DNA from: an uncultured Gammaproteobacteria bacterium
GTDB taxonomy: Bacteria > Pseudomonadota > Gammaproteobacteria > Steroidobacterales > GCA-2729495
Assembly (NCBI GenBank): GCA_937958785.1
Contig: CALGMY010000147.1
Coordinates: 1-27,273 of the forward strand
Reading direction: 5' to 3'
DNA: 27,273 bases
Below the pieces are notes generated by a model. The model saw nothing but the letters and a program-made list of their open reading frames with translations. It made no database searches and was not told where the DNA came from. The first letter of the stretch is position 1. Every line of letters begins with the position of its first letter. Below are positions 20,345-27,273 of this stretch, in pieces. A program made the translations under genes and the position numbers.

Positions 20345-22977
20345 CGGAGGAAGACCGCCGCCTGGCGGAGGAGTTCGCACCCGGCGAAGGCTGGAAGAAG
20401 TGGGGGCCCTACGTCTCCGAGCGGCAGTGGGGCACCGTGCGGGAGGATTACAGCCCGGGGGGAACTGCCTGGGAGTACTTCCCCCACGAGCACGCCCGCA
20501 GCCGCGCCTACCGGTGGGGAGAGGACGGCATCGCCGGCGTCTCGGACCGGGCCCAGCACCTGTGCCTCGGGCTGGCGCTCTGGAACGGCGCCGACCCGAT
20601 CCTGAAGGAGCGCCTCTTTGGCCTCACCAACAGCCAGGGCAACCATGGCGAGGACGTGAAGGAGCTCTATTACTACCTCGACGGCACGCCGACCCACTCG
20701 TACCTGAAGATGCTCTACAAGTATCCCCAGGCCGCCTTTCCCTACGACGAGCTGGTGGCGGAGAACGCCCGCCGGGGCGTGGGCGCTCCCGAGTACGAGC
20801 TGATCGACACGGGCGTGTTCGATGGCGACCGCTACTTCGACGTGTTCGTCGAGTACGCCCAGGCGGCCCCCGAGGACCTGCTGATGCGGGTGACGGCCGT
20901 GAACCGGGGTCCCGATCCCGCCACGCTGCATCTCCTGCCCCAGCTCTGGTTCCGCAACACCTGGAGCTGGGCGGCGGGAAGCCAGCGTCCGCAGCTTGCG
21001 GACGTTGACGAATGCGAGGTGCTGGCCGAGCACCCGGCGCTCGGCACCTGCCGCCTGTACGTGGACGGGGAGCCGGAGCTGCTCTTCACCAACAACGATA
21101 CGAACGTGCGTCGCCTGCACGGCATGGACGTACCCGGGCATTTCAAGGACGCCTTCCACGACCGGGTCGTCTCCGGCCAGCGGGATGCCGTGAGCCCCGA
21201 GCCCCGCGGCACGAAGCTCGCTGCCTGGTACCGGCAGGAGATCCCCGCGGGCGGCAGCTGGGAGATCCGGCTGCGCCTCGCCCGGCGGCCGCTGTCTGTG
21301 CCTTTCGCTGAATTCGCGGCGATCTTCAGCCGGCGTATCGCGGAGGCGGACGCGTTCTACGCGCGGGTCCAGCAGGACCTCGCCAGTGACGAGGCGCGCC
21401 GGGTGCAGCGGCAGGCCTTCGCGGGCCTGATCTGGTCCAAGCAGTTCTACTGCTACGACGTGAGCGAGTGGCTGCGGGGCGACCCCGCCCAACCGCCCCC
21501 ACCGCCCGGGCGGCGCCATGGCCGGAACTGGGAGTGGCAGCACCTCAACAATGCCGACGTCGTCTCCATGCCCGACAAGTGGGAGTACCCCTGGTACGCC
21601 GCCTGGGACCTGGCCTTCCACATGATCCCCTTCGCGCTCATCGACGCCGGGTTCGCGAAGCGCCAGCTCGTGCTCCTCACCCGCGAGTGGTACATGCACC
21701 CCAACGGGCAGATGCCAGCCTACGAGTGGGCGTTCGGCGACGTGAACCCGCCGGTGCATGCCTGGGCGGCCTGGCGGGTGTTCCAGATCGACCGCGCCCA
21801 GAATCCCGGTTTCAACGGTGGCAGGGGCGACCTGGACTTCCTCGAGCGGGTCTTCCACAAGCTGCTGCTGAACTTCACCTGGTGGGTGAATCGCAAGGAC
21901 GCCGAGGGCAAGAACGTCTTCCAGGGCGGGTTTCTCGGCCTCGACAACATCGGCGTGTTCGACCGCAGTTCCACCCTGCCGACCGGCGGGCACATCGACC
22001 AGTCCGACGGCACCAGCTGGATGGCGATGTACTCGCTGAACCTGCTGCGCATCGCCCTGGAGCTCGCCCAGCACAACCATGTCTACGAGGACATCGCCAC
22101 CAAGTTCTTCGAGCACTTCCTGCACATTGCCGAGGCAATGACGAAGGTGGGCGAGGACGAGATCGGCCTGTGGGACGAGGAGGACAAGTTCTACTACGAC
22201 GTCCTGCACCTGCCGAACGGCCACACGCAGCGCCTGAAGGTGCGGTCCATGGTGGGGTTGATCCCGCTGTTCGCCGTGGAGACCCTGGACCCGGAGATGC
22301 TGGCGAACCTGCCTGGCTTCACGAAGCGCATGGAGTGGTTCCTCAACTACCGGCCGGACCTGGCCTCGCTGGTGTCCCACTGGGAGGTGGAGGGGCGGGG
22401 GCAGCGCCGGCTGCTGTCACTGCTGCGCGGCCACCGCATGAAACGGCTGCTGAAGCGGATGCTGGACGAGGCGGAGTTCCTCTCCGGGTACGGGATCAGG
22501 GCCCTGTCCCGCCACCACGCGGACCACCCTTACGTGTTCCGGGACAACGGCACCGAGCTGTCGGTGGGCTACCAGCCGGCGGAATCGGACACCGGGCTCT
22601 TCGGTGGCAATTCCAACTGGCGCGGCCCGATCTGGTTCCCGGTGAACTTCCTCATTATCGAGTCCCTGCAGAAGTTCCACCATTACTACGGCGACGACTT
22701 CAAGGTGGAGTGCCCCACGGGCTCGGGGCGTTACCTCACGATCAACGAGGTCGCGGACGAGATCTCGCGTCGCCTGACCGGCATCTTCCTGCCGGATGCG
22801 TCCGGCCGGCGGCCGGTCTATGGGCACCACCCCCGCCTGCAGGCCGATCCCCACTTCCGGGACTACGTGCTCTTCTACGAGTACTTCCACGGCGACACGG
22901 GCCGCGGCGTTGGCGCGTCCCACCAGACCGGCTGGACTGCCCTGGTCGCCAAGCTCCTCCACCCCCGCCGCAAGTAA
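20341..22977 (+). CDS. GH63-like glucosidase (MGH1-like domain)
   Basis: 878-aa cytosolic glycoside hydrolase with an (alpha/alpha)6 barrel of the GH63/MGH1 type. Conserved stretches: WGPYVSERQWGTVREDYS at the start, ERLFGLTNSQGNHGEDVKE, KWEYPWYAAWDLAFHM (D423, the likely general acid), GQMPAYEWAFGDVNPPVHAWA, LFGGNSNWRGPIWFPVNF and YEYFHGDTGRGVGASHQTGW (E847, the likely base). No signal peptide. Together with the debranching enzyme it suggests breakdown of an alpha-glucan or glucoside inside the cell. No synthase, branching or phosphorylase gene is nearby, so the substrate is open. The TAA stop is formed by the first bases of the 80-bp palindrome downstream. Confidence 0.88.
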   Translation: MTEEDRRLAEEFAPGEGWKKWGPYVSERQWGTVREDYSPGGTAWEYFPHEHARSRAYRWGEDGIAGVSDRAQHLCLGLALWNGADPILKERLFGLTNSQGNHGEDVKELYYYLDGTPTHSYLKMLYKYPQAAFPYDELVAENARRGVGAPEYELIDTGVFDGDRYFDVFVEYAQAAPEDLLMRVTAVNRGPDPATLHLLPQLWFRNTWSWAAGSQRPQLADVDECEVLAEHPALGTCRLYVDGEPELLFTNNDTNVRRLHGMDVPGHFKDAFHDRVVSGQRDAVSPEPRGTKLAAWYRQEIPAGGSWEIRLRLARRPLSVPFAEFAAIFSRRIAEADAFYARVQQDLASDEARRVQRQAFAGLIWSKQFYCYDVSEWLRGDPAQPPPPPGRRHGRNWEWQHLNNADVVSMPDKWEYPWYAAWDLAFHMIPFALIDAGFAKRQLVLLTREWYMHPNGQMPAYEWAFGDVNPPVHAWAAWRVFQIDRAQNPGFNGGRGDLDFLERVFHKLLLNFTWWVNRKDAEGKNVFQGGFLGLDNIGVFDRSSTLPTGGHIDQSDGTSWMAMYSLNLLRIALELAQHNHVYEDIATKFFEHFLHIAEAMTKVGEDEIGLWDEEDKFYYDVLHLPNGHTQRLKVRSMVGLIPLFAVETLDPEMLANLPGFTKRMEWFLNYRPDLASLVSHWEVEGRGQRRLLSLLRGHRMKRLLKRMLDEAEFLSGYGIRALSRHHADHPYVFRDNGTELSVGYQPAESDTGLFGGNSNWRGPIWFPVNFLIIESLQKFHHYYGDDFKVECPTGSGRYLTINEVADEISRRLTGIFLPDASGRRPVYGHHPRLQADPHFRDYVLFYEYFHGDTGRGVGASHQTGWTALVAKLLHPRRK

Positions 22978-23054
22978 TTGGGGACATGCCTAATTTGGCG
23001 CTGCAACGGCGACGCCGCGTCTTTGCAGCGCCAAATTAGGCATGTCCCCAATTA
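22975..23054. repeat. 80-bp perfect hairpin between convergent genes
   Basis: Two 32-nt arms (22975-23006 and 23023-23054) are exact inverted copies, separated by 16 nt that hold a further small GACG/CGTC stem. Each arm reads TAATTGGGGACATGCC onward from the outside. The outer TAA is the stop codon of the GH63-like gene on one side and of marC on the other. It resembles the GGGGACA-type palindromes scattered in many proteobacteria near Y1/RAYT transposases. It would also act as a bidirectional transcription stop. Confidence 0.9.
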
Positions 23055-23708
23055 GGCGCCTTGGACGAATTCGGTGATGCCGTTGGCCACGAACTGCACA
23101 CCGATGCAGACCAGCAGGAACCCCATGATGCCCTTCAGGGACGCGATGCCGTCGTCGCCCAGCAGGGCGAGCACCCGCCGGGACGCCCGGAGGGTCAGGT
23201 AGGCCGACAGGCACACCGTGAGGATCACGAGCACCGCCGTCACGTAGCCCTGGACCTGGTCCCCGAGGGTGGGTGCGGCGGCGATCTGGGTAAACCCGGT
23301 GATCACCACCGACATGGAACCCGGCCCGGAGAGGGTCGGGATTGCCAGTGGCACCAGCGAGGGGTCTCGCCGCCGGTTGGGCTGGACGCCGGGGTCCGGG
23401 ACGTGGGCGTCCTCGTTCTCGAACAGCAGGCGGAAGCCGAGGAAGGCGATGATCATGCCCCCGGCCACCCGGAGGGCCGCCAGGGAAATAGAGAAGAATT
23501 CGAGCACGAGGGCCCCCGCCCCGAGGCAGACCAGCAGCACGATCCCGGAATTGACGGCTGCCCGGCGGGCGATCGCGGACTGGTCGGGACCCGACAGCCC
23601 CGTGGTGAGGGTCAGGAAGAGGGGTACCGCGGCGGGCGGGTTCATCATGGCGAAGAGGGTGACGAGGCCCGTCAGGTAGACCTCCAGCCAGGGGGGTAGC
23701 GCTGCCAT
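23052..23708 (-). CDS. MarC family (UPF0056) inner membrane protein
   Basis: 218-aa protein with six predicted membrane helices. The family start LTGLVTLFAMMNPPAAVPLFLTLT has the conserved NP pair, followed by RVAGGMIIAFLGFRLL and VPLAIPTLSGPGSMSVVITG, the second conserved half-repeat with P and GPG. The middle loop (ENEDAHVPDPGVQPNRRRD) is polar. Despite its name the MarC family has no proven role in antibiotic resistance, and its transported substrate is unknown. The ATG at 23708 opens with the normal N-terminus. The TAA stop lies in the hairpin shared with the convergent glucosidase gene. Confidence 0.9.
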   Translation of the reverse strand: MAALPPWLEVYLTGLVTLFAMMNPPAAVPLFLTLTTGLSGPDQSAIARRAAVNSGIVLLVCLGAGALVLEFFSISLAALRVAGGMIIAFLGFRLLFENEDAHVPDPGVQPNRRRDPSLVPLAIPTLSGPGSMSVVITGFTQIAAAPTLGDQVQGYVTAVLVILTVCLSAYLTLRASRRVLALLGDDGIASLKGIMGFLLVCIGVQFVANGITEFVQGA

Positions 23709-23735
23709 GCGCCCATCCTACCCGGCGGAGCACCG

Positions 23736-23791
23736 GTAGGAGCGCCTTCAGGCGCGAATGTAACCGGGATCGCGCCTGAAGGCGCTCCTAC
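23736..23791. repeat. Inverted pair of REP elements (BIME-like)
   Basis: REP copies 3 (23736-23757, plus orientation) and 4 (23768-23791, minus orientation) face each other across a 12-nt spacer, ATGTAACCGGGA, with 22 bp perfectly complementary. Each also has its own GCGCCT/AGGCGC stem. It lies between two same-strand genes and supplies the TAG stop (23790-23788) of the 70-aa gene. REP pairs of this form are the unit recognised by RAYT transposases and can also stop or stabilise transcripts. Confidence 0.85.
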
Positions 23792-24000
23792 ACGTCGTAG
23801 TCGTCGAAGTCCTCCAGGGCCTTGCGGAGCTGGCGCCGCTCCCGGGCCTCCTCGATCTTGCGAGCCGCGACCAGGTGAAAGCCCGGCCGGGCCACCGGGG
23901 TGCCGGGCGATCCCTGGAACTCCCCGGCTTCCTCGGCCTCGGCGGCTTCCTCCGGGCTTTCCCACTGGAAGTCGGACGATTCTGCTTCACGCTTCGCCAT
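23788..24000 (-). CDS. 70-aa acidic/charged protein, possibly PA3496-like
   Basis: Small soluble protein. The first half is very acidic and probably disordered (FQWESPEEAAEAEEAGEF). The second half forms one charged helix (AARKIEEARERRQLRKALEDF) and ends DDYDV. The Arg/Glu-rich helix plus acidic end recalls the small PA3496 family (linked to envelope integrity), but the match is by layout only. The ATG at 24000 sits behind a good promoter; the longer frame would extend across it. The stop TAG lies in a REP element. Confidence 0.62.
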   Translation of the reverse strand: MAKREAESSDFQWESPEEAAEAEEAGEFQGSPGTPVARPGFHLVAARKIEEARERRQLRKALEDFDDYDV

Positions 24001-24035
24001 CACGGATGACCCTGTGACCAACGAGAACGTGGCGA

Positions 24036-24063
24036 AAGATATTTCAACTGGTAACCAAGTCAA
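24036..24063 (-). promoter_or_regulatory. Sigma-70 type promoter for the 70-aa gene
   Basis: On the minus strand TTGACT (24063-24058) and TATCTT (24041-24036) are separated by 16 nt, in the most AT-rich patch of the window. The transcript would start near 24029, about 29 nt before the ATG at 24000. The spacer holds a GGTAACC palindrome. Confidence 0.5.
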
Positions 24064-24092
24064 GCGGCAGGTGGACAGCCCGGCAGGTCGGC

Positions 24093-24121
24093 GAGACCGG
24101 CGGGGGGCGGCTGGGCATAAT
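24093..24121 (+). promoter_or_regulatory. Weak promoter for the 108-aa gene
   Basis: The -10 box CATAAT (24116-24121) matches 5 of 6 consensus bases. At 17-nt spacing the -35 is only GAGACC. The transcript would start near 24128, 32 nt before the ATG, and GAGGAG precedes the start codon. Confidence 0.35.
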
Positions 24122-24159
24122 CCCCGGACCTGCCCCAAGAGCCCTCCTGAGGAGTCCCC

Positions 24160-24486
24160 ATGCCCACCCTGATCGAAAAGCACCTTGCCTACGTCGACAA
24201 CGCGGTCGTCACTGCCGAGAAGCGCCAGCAGAAGCTGTGGAAGGCTGTCACCGCGCGGCGCGGCAAGGGCGGCATCCTCCCGCTCACCGACCCGGTCCTC
24301 GACGAGTACATCGAGGCCGCCCGCATGACGGCCTCGCTGATGATCGACATCGAGATGGTGCGGGACGAGTACGTGGCCGAGAAGACCGGCCGGAAGGGGA
24401 AGCAGCTGCGCTCCTTTGCCCGGGAAAACGTGGTGCCGACCAGCTCCCTGGCCCGCACGAAGAAGAAGGCCCGCAAGAAGCGCTGA
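24160..24486 (+). CDS. 108-aa protein with basic C-terminal tail, function unknown
   Basis: Soluble, mostly helical protein without a family I can name. The middle contains IEAARMTASLMIDIEMVRDEYVAEK, probably one long helix. The last 14 residues are almost all Lys and Arg (ARTKKKARKKR), which suggests contact with nucleic acid or with an acidic partner such as the divergent 70-aa acidic protein. GAGGAG lies 5 nt before the ATG at 24160. It converges on the MFS gene with a 57-bp gap. Confidence 0.7.
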   Translation: MPTLIEKHLAYVDNAVVTAEKRQQKLWKAVTARRGKGGILPLTDPVLDEYIEAARMTASLMIDIEMVRDEYVAEKTGRKGKQLRSFARENVVPTSSLARTKKKARKKR

Positions 24487-24543
24487 GCCGCCGCCGGGGC
24501 CGCCGCCCGGCCGAGGGATGTCAGTTCGCCTTGCTGGCGGGCC

Positions 24544-25688
24544 TCAGGCGGGCTGGCCCGCCAGCCGCCGGTTGAGGCGCAGTGCCGTGGGGATGAACAG
24601 CGCCAGCGCGCCGAGGCAGCAGGCGATGGCCACCGCATTGGCCGGCCCGAAGCCCTCAGGAACTGGCCAGCAATGACGTGGCCGAGGAAGAACCCGCCGA
24701 TCTGGGCGGTGGGGATGAGCAGGCTCACCTTGCCCGTGTTGTCGCTGAGGGCAATGGTACCCATCAGGTAGGGACCGGTCAGGTTCCAGAAGGTCTGGAA
24801 CACGGCAGCCGTCACCGCGAACTGCAGGAAGCTCATCTGGCCCTGAAGCAGGGAAATCATGACGACCTGCACCAGCAGGGCGACGGTCACCGGGATGATC
24901 CGGCCGATGCGGTCGGCGAGCCAGGACGCGGCCAGCGCCCCCACGGTGGCGACGCCCGTGGAGATGCCGAGGGCCACGCCCACCTGTGCGGGGTCGATCC
25001 CCGCCGAGCTGCCAATGAGCTTGACGAACGCCCAGATGGCGCCGAGGCCCGTGCACCAGATCAGCATGACGGCGAGGGCGACGAAGGCGGGTCCGGCGGA
25101 ACCGGCGGCCGCCGCCGCGGCCCCATGGTGGCCGGTAGCCACGGTGGGCTGGTGGATCCAGGCGGTGGTGAACAGGGTCAATGCGGCCAGGCCCGCGAGG
25201 GGCAGCAGCACGCCCCCGATGCCCGCGTCCCGCGGCAGCGGCAGCAGCAGGAAGCAGAGCACGCCGAGCACGACCTGGGACGCGATGAGAAAGGCGAAGT
25301 TCCGGTCCTTCTGGGACGTCCCGCTGATGATGGCCATGGCGAGGGCAAACGCGGTGCCCTGCCCGAAGAACCCCACGGCGAAGCGCAGCCCCGTGAGGGC
25401 GCCGGCGCTCGTCTGGTAGCTCGACACGACGTTGCCTGCGATCACGACCAGGAGGGCGACGATGGCGGCGGTCCGCCAGCGCACCCGGCCCATCCACAGC
25501 GTTGCCGCCACGGGACCCAGGGCTGTGCCCAGGGCTTCCACCGCGAAGATCTGGCCGGCCACATCGGGCGGCAGTCCCAGGCTGCCGACCAGGACCTCGG
25601 TCATGATGGGCCCCGCCATGATGGCGAAGACGCCGACACAGCTCAGCAGGATGGCGGCGGCAATGGTGGTGGGCTTGTCGGCGGACAT
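24544..25688 (-). pseudogene. MFS transporter with a frameshift before its last helix
   Basis: Major facilitator superfamily transporter starting at the ATG at 25688 (MSADKPTTIAAAILLSCVGVFAIMAG). Eleven helices are intact, with the loop pattern ADRIGRIIPVTVALL in the second half. After GGFFLGHVIAGQFL the frame fails: the expected last helix (GPANAVAIACCLGALALFIPTAL ending RRLAGQPA) is one frame away. Restoring one base in the run CCTGAGG at about 24654-24660 joins both parts into about 380 aa. As it stands, the first frame runs on to 24189 through the antisense of the 108-aa gene. It is either a young pseudogene or a one-base sequencing error. The substrate is unknown. Confidence 0.78.
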
Positions 25689-25821
25689 GCGGTGGCTTCC
25701 CGGGGCAGGTGCAGGGGGCCTACTCTAACCGCTGGCGGCAGCCTCGTGGCAATCCCTTATCGACGGACCGCCCCGCGCGGGGTTATTCAGGTGCCGGCAA
25801 GCGCCGCATCGGGGGGTACCC

Positions 25822-25956
25822 ATGAAACTCTGGCAGGACCTGGTTAGCAGTGACGTCGGCCTGATGAGCCTCGCCGTGATCGTCGGCATCTTCGTCATCG
25901 GCGGTTACATCGCGGTGTTCGTCCGCCGGAAGATCCGGGACGATGACGTGGCTTGA
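25822..25956 (+). CDS. DUF3149 single-helix membrane microprotein
   Basis: 44-aa protein, MKLWQDLVSSDVGLMSLAV at its start, one membrane helix (about residues 13-34) and a charged end RRKIRDDDVA. The MKLW-DL-x-SD-GL-SL pattern is that of DUF3149, a family of very small inner membrane proteins in Proteobacteria with unknown role. A GGGGG tract lies 5 to 9 nt before the ATG, a poor ribosome site. Its end overlaps the next gene by 14 bp. Confidence 0.85.
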   Translation: MKLWQDLVSSDVGLMSLAVIVGIFVIGGYIAVFVRRKIRDDDVA

Positions 25957-26299
25957 CCGGCTGCCGCGTTCGAGCCGGACGCCGCCCGGCCTGGAGCGGG
26001 AGTTGCTCCGCGTGTTGCCCCGGATCTTCATCCTGGGCACGATCGCGCTGGCCCTGCCATCCGCGGCCGCCCGGCTGATCCCCTGGGCGGAAGATGCCGC
26101 GGACGCCGCGGCCGTCATCCAGCGCGTGGACATCCTGGCCCTCGGCGCGCTCTTCGTGCACTGGACCGCGGTGGTGACCGTGGCCATCGGCGCCCTGGTC
26201 GTCGTGATCATGAAGGGCCCGGTCCGGGTGGCCGATTCCTATCCCATCAATGACGCCAACCGGCCATGCTCACCGACATCATCCTCGAAGCCGACCTGA
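25943..26299 (+). CDS. Small inner membrane protein, two helices
   Basis: 118-aa protein with a basic N-terminus and two hydrophobic helices (about residues 25-46, RVLPRIFILGTIALALPSAAA, and 66-91, ALGALFVHWTAVVTVAIGALVVVIMKG). KGPVRVADSYPINDANRP follows the second helix and looks conserved; similar small proteins occur in other Gammaproteobacteria without a known role. It starts inside the DUF3149 gene (14-bp overlap) and ends 34 bp into the LLM gene, so all three are coupled. The last eight residues lie in that overlap and may not matter. Confidence 0.75.
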   Translation: MTWLDRLPRSSRTPPGLERELLRVLPRIFILGTIALALPSAAARLIPWAEDAADAAAVIQRVDILALGALFVHWTAVVTVAIGALVVVIMKGPVRVADSYPINDANRPCSPTSSSKPT

Positions 26300-27273
26300 C
26301 CCCGGCCCAGGTGGCCGAACTCGCCGTGCTCGCCGAGGGCTACGGCATTCGCGGCGTCTGGACCCAGAACTACGCCAGCGGCCGCGATCCCTTCCTGTGC
26401 CTCATGCCCGCCGCGGCGGCGACGAAGCGGGTGATGCTGGGGGCCGTGGTGATCAGCCCCTACGAGATGCACCCGCTCAAGATCGCCAACGCGGTGTCGA
26501 CCCTCAACGAGTACGCGGGCGGGCGGGGCATGGTGGTCGTGGGCGGCGGCGGCGAGTGGCCCGGCGTGCTCGGGGTGAAGTATGGCAAGCGCGTGACCGG
26601 TGCGGGCGAGGCCGTCGCCATGGTCAAGCGCGCCGTGTCGGGGGAGGTCGTCAGCTGGAAGGGCCAGGTCTACAGCGCCCGCTACTTCCAGTCGAAGTGG
26701 GTGGACAGGACCCGCCCGCCCCTCGTCTACGCCGGCGCGACCGGCCCGAAGATGATGGACATGGCCACGCGGTTTGCCGACGGCACCATGCTGAGCGACA
26801 TGATCCTCCCCATGCTCGACCGCACCATGGGCTACGTGCGGGAGGGGCTCGCGAAGCATGGCCGGGATCCGGCGGGCTTCCGCGTGAACAACTTCTGCGC
26901 CTTCCACATCAAGGACGACCGTGAGGCCTCCTACGCCGAGGCGCGCCGGGAACTCATGCTGCGCGGCTGGCTCGACGAGCCCTGGTACGAGCCGTTCCTC
27001 ACCCACGAGGAAGCCGCGCTGGTCGGCGCGAACAAGAATGCGTTCCTCACGGCCTTCCGCACCAAGAGCGGCGACATCCAGGGCGTGCCGCCGGAGATCT
27101 GCGCCAAGATGGTGGAGGGGCTGTCCCTCGCCGGGGATCTCTCGGATCTCGACCGGCACGCGGAACGGTTGCGCCGGTTCGCGGCCGCCGGCATGACGGA
27201 GAATGCGCTGCGCCTGCATGACGACCCGGCCCGGGCCATCCACATCATCGGCCGGGAGCTGATGCCGCGGCTT
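26266..27273 (+). CDS. LLM class flavin-dependent oxidoreductase (luciferase-like, 3' end outside window)
   Basis: 336 residues are visible, open at the right edge. This is a bacterial luciferase-like (beta/alpha)8 flavin or F420 enzyme of the cytosol. Family features: LTPAQVAELAVLAEGYGIRGVWTQNY at the start, KRVMLGAVVISPYEMHPLKIANAVSTLNEYAGGRGMVVVGGGGEW (cofactor-contact region, about residues 54-98), and RPPLVYAGATGPKMMDMATRFADGTMLSDM. The segment EMHPLKIANAV stands where many F420-type members have R/THPxxLA. The substrate and cofactor (FMN or F420) cannot be decided. The ATG at 26266 gives a complete first strand. It overlaps the upstream membrane protein gene. Confidence 0.87.
   Translation, partial: MLTDIILEADLTPAQVAELAVLAEGYGIRGVWTQNYASGRDPFLCLMPAAAATKRVMLGAVVISPYEMHPLKIANAVSTLNEYAGGRGMVVVGGGGEWPGVLGVKYGKRVTGAGEAVAMVKRAVSGEVVSWKGQVYSARYFQSKWVDRTRPPLVYAGATGPKMMDMATRFADGTMLSDMILPMLDRTMGYVREGLAKHGRDPAGFRVNNFCAFHIKDDREASYAEARRELMLRGWLDEPWYEPFLTHEEAALVGANKNAFLTAFRTKSGDIQGVPPEICAKMVEGLSLAGDLSDLDRHAERLRRFAAAGMTENALRLHDDPARAIHIIGRELMPRL

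Noticed and set aside
18266..22380. Very long minus-strand open frames (over 700 codons) opposite the two glucosidase genes
   Set aside because: They are shadows in GC-rich DNA: low-complexity Gly/Arg/Val/Gln content and no domain, while the plus strand shows full enzyme motifs.
24189..24543. C-terminal extension of the MFS frame to 24189
   Set aside because: The extension is Arg/Ser-rich shadow of the 108-aa gene; the true last helix is in the neighbouring frame.
24533..24565. 10-bp stem (GCTGGCGGGC / GCCCGCCAGC) as terminator between the 108-aa gene and the MFS gene
   Set aside because: No T-run on either side and it overlaps the last MFS codons, whose Gly/Ala content makes such symmetry likely by chance.
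25771..25782. CCCCGCGCGGGG palindrome followed by TTATT as a terminator
   Set aside because: No loop and no proper T-run, in a 133-bp divergent gap where no transcript should end; GC-rich palindromes arise by chance here.
1..27273. tRNA, rRNA, CRISPR array, riboswitch, prophage or insertion sequence gene
   Set aside because: No matching structure or protein motif seen; every gap between genes is under 220 bp.

Overview
The window is about 27 kb of uniformly GC-rich DNA, tightly packed with genes on both strands. It reads as the chromosome of a high-GC Gammaproteobacterium. Pointers are a Uup-type ABC-F ATPase, an SrkA/RdoA kinase, a ZnuD-like TonB receptor, a DUF3149 microprotein, a CadC-like TPR regulator, and REP-type palindromes of the kind common in Pseudomonas and Xanthomonas relatives. 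I cannot place it to genus. I see no rRNA, tRNA, CRISPR array, phage gene or transposase gene.

Layout. (1) 1-1206, minus: 5' part of uup, cut by the window edge, divergent from a plus-strand run of SDR, exported VOC protein and CoA-binding protein (1278-3195). (2) 3204-7285, minus: four coupled genes, VOC, srkA, VOC and an exported D-2-hydroxyacid dehydrogenase. (3) 7352-8979: a Gly-tailed protein, an ECF sigma factor with a 58-aa zinc-binding anti-sigma candidate, and a small VOC protein. (4) 9008-11437, minus: an 809-aa membrane-anchored winged-helix/TPR regulator. (5) 11657-13357: an exported JAMM-motif protein, an 86-aa orphan behind a near-perfect sigma-54 promoter, and an exported SAM methyltransferase. 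(6) 13457-18332, plus, the centrepiece: a small Cys/His export protein, a ZnuD-like TonB-dependent receptor, then a four-gene bufferin-type RiPP metallophore operon (DUF2282 precursor, DUF692/MNIO oxidase, DUF2063 partner, DoxX membrane protein). (7) 18371-22977, plus: an amylo-alpha-1,6-glucosidase overlapping a GH63-like glucosidase. (8) 23052-27273: MarC, two small proteins, a frameshifted MFS transporter, DUF3149, a small membrane protein, and an LLM flavin oxidoreductase cut by the right edge.

How it works together. Region 6 looks like an envelope metal-handling unit. The receptor and small Cys protein fit metal uptake, and the bufferin operon fits periplasmic metal (copper in characterised cases) sequestration by a Cys-modified peptide. 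Elsewhere, several families that are normally cytoplasmic (NAD dehydrogenase, SAM methyltransferase, VOC) carry export signals.

A second theme is palindromic repeats. A REP-like family (five full or half copies) and one 80-bp perfect hairpin sit between genes. Their ends supply the stop codons of six genes.
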